A stretch of 64,000 nt of DNA from Branchinecta lynchi (Eukaryota; Arthropoda; Branchiopoda; Anostraca; Branchinectidae), in assembly GCA_023053575.1 (NCBI GenBank), contig JAKZAP010000020.1, positions 21,290,764 to 21,354,763 of the forward strand. Direction: 5' to 3'. The position numbers and the translations under genes are program-made. Below the pieces are notes generated by a model. That model ran no database searches and was not told where the DNA came from. It saw only the letters and a list, made by a program, of their open reading frames with translations. Below are positions 48,267 through 58,454 of the stretch, piece by piece (position 1 is the first letter of the stretch; each line of letters begins with the position of its first letter).

Positions 48267-48523
48267 AAACATTTATTCAAAGTTCAAACAATGTTTGCAA
48301 CGGATACGTCAGCTATGATTTTTCATCGGCGATATTTCGGCCCTTCTTGGCAAGGGTCCTCGTCAGGCTGTCAATCTTCTGGTTCAACTTCGGGGAAGGA
48401 AGTTGAACCAGAAGATTGACAGCCTGACGAGGACCCTTGCCAAGAAGGGCCGAAATATCGCCGATGAAAAATCATAGCTGACGTATCCGTTGCAAACATT
48501 GTTTGAACTTTGAATAAATGTTT
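48267..48523. repeat. Perfect palindrome, 125-bp arms, 7-base centre
   Basis: Left arm 48267-48391 is the exact reverse complement of 48399-48523; the centre is GGGGAAG. Each arm, read outward, has a hammerhead-like core followed by AATAAA near its end. The sequence resembles the terminal regions of Penelope-like elements. A fold-back sequencing or assembly artefact must also be considered. Confidence 0.97.
48420..48480 (+). ncRNA. Candidate hammerhead ribozyme motif (Penelope-like element type)
   Basis: Order of parts: CAGC (48420-48423), CTGACGA (48424-48430), a stem II of GG.CCCTT with AAGGG.CC, GAAA (48452-48455), a weak stem III, then ATA|GCTG (48474-48480), whose GCTG can pair with the first CAGC as stem I. 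This is the conserved hammerhead core order with an NUH cleavage site. Stem III has mismatches, so activity is uncertain. Hammerheads are known in Penelope-like retroelements. The mirror copy lies on the minus strand at about 48310-48370. Confidence 0.45.
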
Positions 48524-48539
48524 GAAGTTACCTCCAACA

Positions 48540-48775
48540 TCAAAGGTCTTCGTATAAAAACCGTTTTTGGTCACCGGTCACAGCTTTTTGTCCTTCAACT
48601 CTGACCGTCGAACTTAGTGAGCCAGCAAGTTCAACGTTTGCTTCAATCGTCGAAGAAACGTCGTCATGGCAAGGACCGCCGGAGTCGTAAAAACCCTTTA
48701 AGCAAACGATGAACTTCGACGGCGTTTGAAAACGGAAATTAAGCAACCGGCTACGCTTCAATGAAAAACGCAGCT
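48540..48775. repeat. Possible diverged family E remnant
   Basis: Ends AACGCAGCTAG and contains CACCGGTCAC, but the other end is not recognisable. Confidence 0.3.
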
Positions 48776-48789
48776 AGTGAAGGTTGGGA

Positions 48790-49440
48790 GCCATTTAAAA
48801 AAAACGGACTTGCAAGCGAAAGTCAGAGTACCAGTTTTACTCGGGGCTCTTAAAGGGATTCCCAAGTCTGTGCTGCTGGAAACTATTCGCGGTCCTAGGT
48901 GCTCAGAAGCGACAAGAAAAAAACGAATCAGCGACAGCGAATCTCTACTCAGAGAACGATTGCAGTTTAAACCATGCCATCGAAAATGACATTTATGGAG
49001 TAGCACAGTTTATTTTCTTCCCTAAGAGGTGTTACAACCAGGGCCGTCACGACTAGGGGGGGGGGGGGCCGACTGTTCTCGGTCGAATTTTTTTCTCAGA
49101 ATCAGTCTGTTTCTTGTAAAAATAGTCAATTTTTTCTTATGAATATTAGTTTGTCTTAAAATCAGCCGATTTTTCGTCAACAAGTCGTTTTTTCTCCTGT
49201 TAAACTCGATTTCTACCAATAGCAGTCGTTTTTATCTCCAAAAAAACAGTCGGTAACAATGGCCAGCCAGTCGGTAAATACCTTGCCCCCGCCCCCCAGA
49301 AAAAACAATTTAGCTAGTAACGCCTCAGGTTACAACTGTCAAAAATTCAGTCACATCGCTGTCAAGTGCCCGAATTCTCAAAAATGTTGGTGCTGTACCG
49401 ACAGTCATACTGTGCGCTGCACTAATCCTCTTGTAGTTCT
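48790..49440 (+). pseudogene. LINE ORF1 (gag-like) remnant split by a MITE
   Basis: Upstream part: VPVLLGALKGIP and charged sequence to about 48989, with broken frame. Then FFPKRCYN just before the MITE at 49039, and after it NCQKFSHIAVKC, a CX2CX3HX4C zinc knuckle, followed by a second Cys-rich block CWCCTDSHTVRC (to about 49430). The RCYNCQKF-H-C pattern is typical of LINE ORF1 proteins. Removing the MITE and one TSD copy makes the knuckle continuous. Confidence 0.65.
49039..49328 (+). mobile_element. Complete hAT-like MITE with 8-bp TSD (family D) in a gag knuckle
   Basis: Exact TSD GTTACAAC at 49031-49038 and 49329-49336. Ends CAGGGCCGTCACGACTAG with G13, and (minus) CTGAGGCGTTACTAGC with a shorter G tract. 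290 bp, interior tandem of AGTCGATTTTT-like units and CAGCCAGTCGGTAAA. Confidence 0.88.
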
Positions 49441-49445
49441 GTGGG

Positions 49446-50140
49446 TTAAATAAAATTATATCTTACTGCAATCCGCGGATACCCAAGTGGCATCTGACTT
49501 TCTTCGCTGGTCGGAGTTATGAAACTTAAAGCACACCTTTTTACTAGAAATGACCTTTCCACGATGAAATGTCTCAGAAACGTAGTATAAGAAAATACGC
49601 TTACCTTCCACGTAAAATTAGGGATTTTCTTGTTAGCGCTTGTCCACTCCATCCAGCCAGCGCTCTCTTCGACGTGGCGGCTGGACGCAAAATGTTTGAA
49701 AAGGGAATGCGCCGTGGTTAAAAAATGGGAAACCAGGCAACACAAGAGAAGTAAAAATAGAATAAATGCCAGATGAATTCCATGTCTTACAAATGAAAAA
49801 CGATCCTAATAAAATAGAAAAACGAGATTTTCGGGGTTTTTTCTTGATCGGCTAGATACCCCTCCAAGATGATGTGCGAGGGATAAATAACCTCGTTTTT
49901 CTATTTTATTTGAAACGAATGGTCAGCTTGGCTTAAAACCGTATAAAAACGATCCTTCGAAGCTCTTCATATCCTTTGCGCGGAAGAGCAGTCGACTGAC
50001 CTTAAAGTTTTCGGCAAGTTTTGTGGTTCGTGACTGGCAGAACTCGGCCGAAAAAGCGCTAAAAAGTCGTAAGTAAAAAGCGGAACAATTTGGAAAGGCT
50101 GGAATTTCAAAAGCCAACAGTTCCATAAGGGAGCTACGAA
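49446..50140 (-). repeat. Interspersed repeat, family J, with internal hairpin
   Basis: Reverse-oriented relative of 35790-36125. A 19-bp inverted repeat (AATAAAATAGAAAAACGAG at 49808-49826 and its complement at 49892-49910) lies inside. The 99-codon minus ORF at 49446-49745 is partly similar to the ORF at 35788-36186. Confidence 0.5.
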
Positions 50141-51125
50141 TAACGTAAAAGTCAAAAGAAGTAAGAGGTGTCCTTTAAGAATGTCGCTATGTTGGTTCGG
50201 CGGCTTTCTTTCTTCAGATAGCCACTCGACTCCACAGAGCAGCCGCTACGTCTGCCGGCGAGTCAATAAAGCTTACTTAAAGGACGACTCGCATTAGACG
50301 CTCTATAAACTCCCATTATTTGAAGAAGAAATACTTTGTCGCCCAATCCGGTTTTCAGTACAAAGAAATGAAATGAGGTATATCTTGGCCAATATTAAAG
50401 TCACAGTAACGGTGGATAACAAATATCGTACGAAAGTCGGATTTCGGAAAGAACAATGGATCGAGCGGTGAGGTTTTCCATCGGTTCAGCGTATCTATGC
50501 GAAATATCCATTTGAACGCTTGCAAAACTCCGTACAAACCATGAACTGATTTCTCGGAGACTGCATTTGATTGTGCCATATCTAAATGCGGTAACGAAAC
50601 CCAAAGTTAGACCTCTCGAAACTGACTGGGTTACAAGGTAGTAGTCTGGAGTGTCGTTAACTATGCGATGTATGCAGTATAATGCAGTACATATGTATTA
50701 GCCATAATTCGCAGAGATTGGACGAATTTGCATGAAAAAAAAAAAAAATCTGTTCTGCAGTCGTGCTATTTTTTTACAAATGCAGCATGATCCACAAATT
50801 TGATAACAAGAATAGATTGGATGGTAAGCATGTATAGTGGAGTCGCATTATCTGTAGAATAGGTCTCTCAAAAAGCTGATGAAAATCTAAGCGAAATCTA
50901 ATTCACTCGCATTGATAGACCTTATGGATTTTAAGAGCATACGTTTACTCGTGGCCCTCCGGCAGTCAAGAATTTCCAAAATACAGAAGAAGCAAGAATC
51001 AAACTACAAGCTGTATTATATCACACCTTAGTACAAAAGTCGATCACACTAGAAATTCAGGAACAAGCATATAGGGTAAGGCAACATTATCGAACTAGAT
51101 AGCTAAACCAGTAGCCTATACATCT
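50141..51125. other. No recognisable feature
   Basis: No conserved ORF or repeat seen on either strand. Confidence 0.4.
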
Positions 51126-51520
51126 TTGATCAGCTCAATTTCCACACAGCAGCCTTATTGCTCTGATCTACTCGTATTCACAGAAATTTTCCCTCAATCA
51201 ATACACGTCCATTTCGCTTCTTCTGCCTTCTTTGAGAAACCAAAGTTTCGACTTCTCCTTTTCACTTTCAATCACAACGGTCTCAGAGGACACAACTTGA
51301 AACTGAGTGGTAAGAAATTCCAAAAAGACATCGGAAAATGAAGCTTTAGAAACCGAATAGTAGAATATTGGAATAATCTTCCAGAAACTGTTGTAAATGC
51401 CGAAAATATCAACCTATTCAAAGCAGGTGTCAACTACCACCTGGCTGAAATTTAATTTAATGTGTAAAGTGTCCCGAGAAATTTATAGAGGCGAAAGCCT
51501 TATAATTGCAATTGTATTAT
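51126..51520 (+). pseudogene. LINE C-terminal fragment and 3' UTR
   Basis: Frame reads RGHNLKLSGKKFQKDIGK, one stop, then FRNRIVEYWNNLPETVVNA and a final stop, the standard end of many animal non-LTR RT proteins (WNxLP block). The UTR contains GAGGCGAAAGCCTTATAATTG and ends near an A/T-rich tail. Dead. Confidence 0.75.
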
Positions 51521-51871
51521 TAACAAAATCCGGTTCCTGCCTACATTATTGCAAATGGCGCTAGTAAGGGCTTCGCTCGGTCACTGTCAGAAGCATGACT
51601 ACAGCAGTCGCACTCATCTTTTTTCAGAAGGTAAGACTTGAAAACGTGTTGCAACAAATAAAACCATTTTTGGTGTTATGGGTTACAAGAGATACCCTAA
51701 TACTTAATCTGCATATAAAATGACCATAACCCGAAAATTCTGGCGATCCTTCATGAGACTTAACCTGCATTCAGTACTATGGTGTGCATTCATGTTATCA
51801 AACTTCTGACAGTGTAGTTTATCACAAATATAAAAGGAGATAAGTAAACAAGAAGTAAAGTAACAAAATTA

Positions 51872-52132
51872 TCATTCAGCAACTCCTGCCAGAGCCATTA
51901 CATTGAAGTTCATGCTATCAGGAAGTTCTTCAATGAACTTCTTGCAGACATTTGCTGCATCCTCTAGGAATGTTTCATCTGTCGTCTTGCCATGGGCAAC
52001 AGGACCATCTTTTCTTCCATCCAGCTCATAAATGATGCCATCTCTTTGAACGATGGCCACAAAATGAAGTCGGGTAGGAGTTTCTGCATTGGGAGCTTGA
52101 GTCTGGCCTTCACGGGCGCATGTTTCGTGGAT
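51872..52132 (-). CDS. UCH exon 2 (terminal)
   Basis: Acceptor TGCTTTAG on minus, starting IHETCAREGQTQAP (the crossover-loop side), with His157 and Asp172. Ends TGA at 51872-51874. Confidence 0.96.
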   Translation of the reverse strand: MHETCAREGQTQAPNAETPTRLHFVAIVQRDGIIYELDGRKDGPVAHGKTTDETFLEDAANVCKKFIEELPDSMNFNVMALAGVAE

Positions 52133-52826
52133 CTAAAGCACAAGATAGACTGACAGATGTTTTCTGTTGTTTATAAAGGTGTAAACAAATACAAAAAAAT
52201 ACTATTCGTTTTGCTGATAATTTGTGCCATGCTTGATTTCAAAAACATGAAAAAAGGCTTGAAATTACTTGTCTAACCAGAGAAAAGGCGTGGGTGGAAT
52301 TAGTTAAATAAGGGTAAACTGCCCAGTTAGTTGAAAACTTCCAGGCCTAGCTAAAAACTTAGAACTAAGCACAAAATAAATAATATGGTAGTGAGGTCCC
52401 GAATGGAAGGGACCTGTGTCTTACCTGTGCAAGGTCTTTAGCAAGGTCGCTTCCATTTACCAAGGAGTTTCCCCTCTCTCTCGGTGTTTTGTCTTTATTG
52501 TTTTCAAAGAAACTCTTCAGAAGACCATCATTCAATGGTATAGGACTGTTTGCTACAGCATGAAGTAGAGCTATTGTTCCACAGGCATTCCCTACCAGCT
52601 GCTTCATAAAGTAAACCTCCTTTACTGCTGAGTCTCCACCGCTTCCAACATCGGAGTTGACGGGGAAGAGAAGAATCAAAGCAACTACTGGCTTGGGAAC
52701 AAAACTGAGCATATCTTCATCTAAGCTGAAAACATCATGAATTTTCCAGTTAGGAGGAACCCCACTCTGTTGCAGGAAGAGATTCATGATGTCAGGGTTT
52801 GATTCAAGAGGTACCCAAGCAACCAT
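51872..52826 (-). CDS. Ubiquitin carboxyl-terminal hydrolase (UCHL3/UCHL1-type, peptidase C12), two exons
   Basis: Cytosolic cysteine protease that trims small adducts from the ubiquitin C-terminus. Exons 52425-52826 (134 codons) and 51872-52132 (86 codons plus stop) join in phase 0 across a GT-AG intron of 292 bp to give 220 residues, close to UCHL1 (223) and UCHL3 (230). All active-site residues are present: oxyanion Gln76, nucleophile Cys82 in GNACGT, His157 in LHFVAIV, Asp172 in YELDGRK, with the family spacing (6 between Q and C, 15 between H and D). The N-terminal WVPLESNP is typical. The chosen ATG gives this conserved start; an upstream 5' UTR exon is possible. Function is probably intact. 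Confidence 0.97.
52425..52826 (-). CDS. UCH exon 1 (coding)
   Basis: Residues 1-134 with Gln76 and Cys82. Donor CAG|GTAAGA on minus. Confidence 0.96.
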
Positions 52827-53840
52827 TTTTGAAGTTGATAAGACAATCTGAAAGAAAATCTGCTGTGTGAGATCTCAAGAAATGGTCCATTTAATCTATT
52901 TATTTCTATTAGGCTAGCTGTCCGTTTTCACAGACCTTGCTTTTCAGAGACCAAGGAAATTCTGTATAGCATATTTATTTGACAATGATAGTAGACTACC
53001 AAAGAAAATTACCTCAGATAAAGCTTGTTAACAATTTGCGGTTTAAGATAGGCTATTCCCAAATTAATGGGACTTATTTCTAATAGACAATAGTAGACAG
53101 GTCTGAGACTGTATGCTCAAAAGTTAAGAATAAAAAAGGGTTAAGCCATATGCATAGCTGAGTTTAGGTCTAAGCCACATTTATTTCACAAATACTTTAT
53201 CTAAAAACTATCTGCAGTCATGGCAATCATACACGTCACAAACAAACGCCTTTCATTCCATTTGATTTGCTTCTTCTACCGAAATCACAATAAAAAAAAA
53301 TATGATGGTTTGTCCCATAAACTAGATAACAAGATAAAAGATAACACCCTTTAAATAAAATGGCAACTCGGCTATGTGATAACTCAATAATCCCCCAAAA
53401 TCCCATACATTTCCCTTCTTAATGAGTTTGGCCTCACATCTTTGTCTTCTTCTACCTCCCCACATTCCTGACCGTATAAGGCCACAGAGAATGGCAGCAA
53501 AATCAGTTCCTAAGATCCTACCCATACGGGCAATTCATGTGCGGTACGAAAGAAGTTTTGTCCCCTCCTTTGTGAATATTTTCAATGCAAAATTTTAAGT
53601 AAAATCCTTTTCCTTTGTTTGTGTTGATTTTTGAAGTTTAGCATTTTAATTTGTTGCTATTTTTGATTTTGTGGCACACAAAAAGCACAATCGTATATAC
53701 TGTAGTTTACTAGGAGAAAAAATATTCTTTTTTTGTTAATACCATACAGAATGTTTCTTGAAGAATAAAGACTGATTGATCGATAACAGAAATGGCACCA
53801 CAACTTAGCTGAGCTCGCCTATCTTGGGTAGGTTGCCAAC
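52827..53840. other. Upstream region of the UCH gene; no other gene supported
   Basis: Must contain the UCH promoter (minus strand), but I see no element that places it. At 53760-53780 a GAATAAAGACTGATTGATCG tail looks like the end of an L2/CR1-type LINE on plus; its coding part is not recognisable. Confidence 0.35.
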
Positions 53841-54350
53841 AGTATTTGCATTTTTATCTCAATTCTCTTTGCAATTCTCCTCTCAACTCTCCTATTTCAT
53901 GTTTTATAACTACAGGAGAGGTATCCAACCTCGAATTTACATAACATCCAGGCCTGAAAACCTCTCAAGGAAACTACTGTGCAGTCCAAAACAGGTCCTA
54001 GGTCATTCAAGGTTTCCTGCTTGGAAGTTAGCACCTTGTTAGAACTGCACTGAAATTTCATTCCAAACTGTAAAGGCCAGGTTTGAGGTTGTATAAATTC
54101 GAGGTAGGGTACCCCTACTGTATTGTAATGAAGCCAATTCTCCTTTTATGCATTTTTTTTCCGAACAGAGAACAGGGAAAGCTTCATGATTCTCTTTCTC
54201 TGTTCTACTTCTTGATTGGTTGACAAAAAAGCCATTCAACCTGTATGAACTGGTGTAAACTGGTTTTAAGAGCTGGCTAAATTACTGTTTTTGTCAAAAG
54301 CAAGAATGGAGAAGCAAGAAGAGCAAAAGTGATAATTTGCCAGTGAGTCT
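53840..54350 (+). repeat. Interspersed repeat, family K, carrying a MITE
   Basis: Diverged relative of 3640-4110, with the MITE at 53911-54122 inserted where the other copy has a single TA. Confidence 0.55.
53911..54122. mobile_element. TA-target MITE in family K
   Basis: TACAGGAGAGGTATCC and (minus) TACAGTAGGGGTACCC ends, with TCGAATTTA inside both arms. TA at both borders. 212 bp including both TAs. Confidence 0.75.
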
Positions 54351-54422
54351 AATTCAACTTCAGCCATTCCACACAAGCAAATATGCTGAGCAGAGAGATG
54401 CAGGAGAGATGGAAAAGTTGAA

Positions 54423-54713
54423 TTAAAGTCCCGTTCGATTTAGCCTTGTCCCGGTCCTGTCAGCCAAATGCCGCTTTATTTTACTGAAGTATGATTAAGG
54501 CCATTTTATCTGTTGTGTCAGCTGATAGCTGTAAGTACCCTGCCAGACAGGACGCTGTGAATGATTACATGCTCTCGGAGTTGTCTCGGATTTGCGATGC
54601 TTGTCCGCTGAGTCATTCACCTGACAAGGGTAAATAAAATGGTTTTAAACAGTGAGAAGGCAGTAACAAAAAGACAGGACCGAGAAAAGGCGGACTCAAA
54701 TCGAACGGCTTAA
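54423..54713. mobile_element. Family F MITE flanked by TTAA
   Basis: TTAA at both ends; inverted ends CCCGTTCGATTTAG and (minus) GCCGTTCGATTTGAG. Interior shared with 15990-16273 (GACAGGACG, GTGAATGAT). Confidence 0.75.
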
Positions 54714-55299
54714 GGATTGCAAGGTTTCCGGTAATTTGGAAGGAGTTTTAAGCCTAGAAAAAGCAATGGTTGACTAACATTTCAAATTCAGCGCTACAAC
54801 TTTTTAACAGAAGAGCTAGTATACAAATAAAGAGGCTGAACGCAAACGCGTGAGCGCGGTGATAATAATATGCTGAAGTAGTTGAACTGTTGGGGTTTGT
54901 TCAGGACTTCAGCATGATCATTCATAGCGTCCAAAACCCTAACCATTGATAAATATTGAACAATTAAAAGTAAAATTACGAAAAGTCTAAACAACGACTG
55001 AAAACTATTTGAAGATCGAACTGAACAGCCGAGTTGCCTGACAGGTGCTGAAGCCGCTGAGGGTCTCTCTCATCCCTGAATGCGCGGACATGTTCAAAAT
55101 TCGGAAGTGTGGGCCAGTGGGGTAGGCTACCCTACTGGAAGTAAAAATGCTGTGGTTTCTTGCCTCAGTCACTGTCGAAGATTGGAGGACTGTCGATAGC
55201 CGAGATGTCTTGCGGGTAGGCTAAATCTGTTTCCATGACCTTGCTGTTGGAGATCTGGGTGTTTTATCTCGCTTTCCGTCTGTGTTTTGTTTTTCCAAC
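54714..55299. other. No recognisable feature
   Basis: No conserved ORF or repeat identified on either strand. Confidence 0.4.
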
Positions 55300-55620
55300 A
55301 AAGATAGCAGGCCATTTTCCACGACACAGTTGTGAGCCACACACTTCTAAGTCTTTGTGGTGGAAACAGGATTGTGTGCCAGTAATCGAGTCTATAGTTA
55401 AAACTCGTGGAAATGCTGTTTTGTCTATTTGTGGGTGGTAATTTCAATATCTAAAAAGAAAAAGAAAATTCATGTAAAATCTCAATAACTAGAACTCCAG
55501 GCTTGTTTGCTCACCATTTTGTACAAAAAGCATCCTCAGTTTTAAGTCTACATGCTTGAAAAAGCAATTAGCTTTATTGTTCTGGGTTTTTTGTAAACAC
55601 ACTGTTCTCCGTTCTCTATC
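55300..55620 (-). mobile_element. Family B MITE fragment in reverse
   Basis: TTTTCCACGACACAGTTGTG, CACACTTCTAAGT, GGTGGAAACAGG and GGTGGTAATTTCA follow the complement of the family B right part. AGAACTCCAGGCTT extends the match to the sequence near 1370-1400. Confidence 0.55.
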
Positions 55621-56577
55621 CCATTCTCCTATAAGCCGTTTTTAGAACCCTGTATTTGCCCATTTTTAGCAGAAGGTAGAACGAGTTACGTCTCATTATA
55701 CATTCAGTTCTGCTGGATGATCATCGGAATAGAAACCTCAGTTCTGAATACGGTTCTCATCCCATTCTGCTACATTGATAAAGTATTGGAAACAGGACCT
55801 TAAGCAAAATTGCAGAAACAGATAAAAGTACCCTATTTTTACGAAATTAACTGAAATTATTGAAGAAGAAAAAGGATGTCATAAATAGATCTTCCTATTT
55901 TGATTTATTCAGTAACAAAAATTCCAAAATTTGTGGTAATGTTGACAAGGGTGAGCTTTGACATGATTGAACAGGACATTTAGTCTTGAAGAGTACATAC
56001 CACAATGTTAGAATAGAGATGGTGGCATCTAGAAAATAAATAAGGGAGATGGGTGCTTGTAGAAAAGCAAGGGTAGAAAAGTTAAAACAGAAGAGGAAAG
56101 TGGGAAAGAAGGATGAAATAGACATTAAATATTGAAATAGGAATAAAAATCAGTCCTCTTCTCAGGTTTACGAACCTGAGTAGCCTTTGCTGCAACCCTG
56201 TTGTGGCTAGCCTTATCCACCACCCGTGAAACCAGATCAAACCCACATTAAACATAGATTTAAAAAAAATTCTTATTGTTCTGCAAGATAAACAAACTGT
56301 GGGTGAAAGGAAAAGGTGCTGAGCGCTTGCTGACCCTCAGGCCCCCAAGCTATCCCGGAAAAACAATTCAAAAGTGGTACTCGATGCCATGTTATGAAGA
56401 TCATGTCTCTCCCCATGTTCAGAGTTGTTAAGACACACGACTGACCCAGGCTCAAAGGCGCCTTGAAGACATTCGATACTCAAACAATGGGTCGTTATCG
56501 CGGATTAAAAAGTGTTCAATTTAATGAGTGACTTTGGTCAACTGACATGACGCAACCAAATGTCACAGTTCTGATGA
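55621..56577. other. No recognisable feature
   Basis: Only short, unsupported ORFs. Confidence 0.4.
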
Positions 56578-56669
56578 TAAGATAAGATTAGATTTATTTT
56601 CGGAAAAGCACAAAGGGCCATGGAAACAAGAAAACAACACAAAAACGAAACCATAGCCGCAACCACTAT

Positions 56670-57180
56670 TTACAAAAAACTTTCCCTGTGAATCATGGCT
56701 ACCTTTAGGAATCTTCCCAAATTTCTTATATCTCTAAAACTTCTACTTTTCAAAATTTGTTTAAACCTTTCCTCCCCCCAAATCATTTCCCCAGATATTT
56801 CCTTCCTCAGGTCTTTTAACTCCTGACACTCACACATTAAATGGAATATACATTCATTAATTTTACCACACATCGGACAGAAGTAAGGACCACGGAGCAC
56901 TCTAACCTTACCCAAATATTTCCTTCTTAGTCCTACCGGTAAACAATCTGCCCTCAGGCTAATTATAAGTTGAATTTGGTCTAAAGGAATTCCCGCCTTT
57001 AAATAAACTTCTTCCCCCCATGTCTCCTTGGCTACAGCATAAAACCTCAGGGAATCCGAAGCAGCCAGCCTACACTGCCAATCTTGCACCTCCTGTTCTC
57101 TTAGCCTACTCTCCACTTTTTTCGCAATACTTCCTATGTTTTTTTTCTGGACATTTTTCCTGGGTAGCTCTGAGCTCCCT
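56670..57180 (-). pseudogene. LINE C-terminal domain with CCHC zinc finger
   Basis: The open frame runs from about 57180 to a stop at 56670. It contains LRADCLPVGLRRKY and then CPMCGKINECIFHLMCEC, the Cys-Cys-His-Cys finger found at the C-terminus of several LINE reverse transcriptases. The RT domain itself is missing, since the frame is cut by C-rich sequence near 57190-57245. A CTTATCTTATC-like tail (minus) lies near 56578. Confidence 0.7.
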
Positions 57181-57369
57181 TGGAAAGCCAGGGGTCAGCT
57201 GCCGCCCCCCCCCCACACAACTGCCCCACCCAAATGATGCCCCTGGAAATCATACGCAAAATACTGATTTGAGTTACTAGCCCCTCAGTTTCAAATTGGT
57301 GCAATAAGCGTTTTTTGTAAGAACCTCAAGGAGAACTCATTGAACAAAAAACGGGCATATTGGCAGAAC

Positions 57370-57640
57370 GGAGTAAGGAAAACGGAGTTTTACAAAAAAG
57401 GCGGCTTATTTTGCTGCTTAATTTGAATTTCCCGCCAGAATAGAGCCACAAAATTGACAATCACCTCGCCAGTTGTTTTTCGAATTTGAGCCACAAAGCG
57501 AGCCACAAAAATCTTGTTGGTCTGAAATACACTTGTGGGCTGCACGCAAGACCGCAGAAACACTCTTTTCTAGCCACAGTCGACCCACAAACTGTTTGTG
57601 GGAGCGCCAAAAAATGCTAAAGTAGTCTCTGGCCCTGGGA
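57370..57640 (-). mobile_element. Family B MITE fragment in reverse
   Basis: Complement of the left half of the family B copy at 16274 (GAGCCACAAA, AATCACCTCG, GTTGTTTTTCGAATTTGAG, CCCACAAACTGTTTGTGGG). Confidence 0.6.
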
Positions 57641-57819
57641 AGGAAAAGAGATGCCTCCAGTGAAGGTATCATTTTTGCTGTCATACAATAAGTCAGAGCT
57701 ATGAGCAGCTCAGTTACAAATAGAGAGCTTAGTTGTTAAAGCCATCCTTTCTTCCGAGAGAGGCTTCTTGTAAGTAAATACTGTGAAAATACCATCTTTC
57801 AGTGAAGTTCCCCTTTGAA

Positions 57820-58133
57820 CAGAAGCATTACTAGCCAGAATGTTTGGGGGGAGGGCTAGGTATTTACTGACTGACTGGTCATTTTTACTGACTGTTTTTG
57901 CAGAAAAAAAGTTATTTTCAGAAAACTTGACTATTTTGAAGAAAAAAATCTACTGTTTTGATGAAACATTGGAAAAAACGATTTCATGAAGAAACAGTCG
58001 ATTTTACAAAGAAACAACTACTTTTATGAAAAACAGAGGTGCTTTGCACCGACTCTGTGATCTTTTACCGACCGGCCGACAACATTGGGGAGGGAGCATC
58101 CCCACTCTCCCCCCTCCATATGTGATACCTCAG
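57820..58133 (+). mobile_element. Family D MITE, diverged
   Basis: CAGAAGCATTACTAGCC, G-rich tract, ATTTACTGACTGACTGG and interior AAAAAACTGAC-like units, ending near GTGATACCTCAG. Possible decayed TSD CCTTTGAA/CCAACGAA (5 of 8). Confidence 0.55.
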
Positions 58134-58159
58134 CCAACGAAGCCTCTGAACTCAGTGGC

Positions 58160-58400
58160 AACTCACGCTTAAAGCACAACTCTTACTAGAAAAGACCTGG
58201 TTCTATATTGTCATTTTTCTACCAGTATTTGCCCTGTTAGATTATGGATTTTCTTGCTGCTGCTTTTCAACTCTTGACTCTGTCACAGCTCTGTCGAGCC
58301 TTCCCTTCCAGGAAGTTTAGATTTGAAGCAGATGGTTTTCAAATTATGGAGCACATGGTTAAAAAGTGGGTCTGTCTTAACACTTCTTAACACACGTCTT
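58160..58400 (-). repeat. Interspersed repeat, family J fragment
   Basis: CTTAAAGCACAACTCTTACTAG and GATTTTCTTG match 49530-49640. Confidence 0.45.
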
Positions 58401-58454
58401 AACACAAGACAGACCTGTTTGGCCTTCTTTGTATTGCATAATTAACAAGAACTG

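Noticed and set aside
53322..53525. 67-codon minus ORF upstream of the UCH gene as an extra exon
   Set aside because: No splice sites joining it to the UCH reading frame and no resemblance to UCH N-termini, which are already complete in exon 1.
57189..57245. Tiny 57-bp element with CAGGGG and CCCCTG ends
   Set aside because: The flanking 8-mers match only if the ends are shifted, and the sequence is too short and C-rich to exclude chance.
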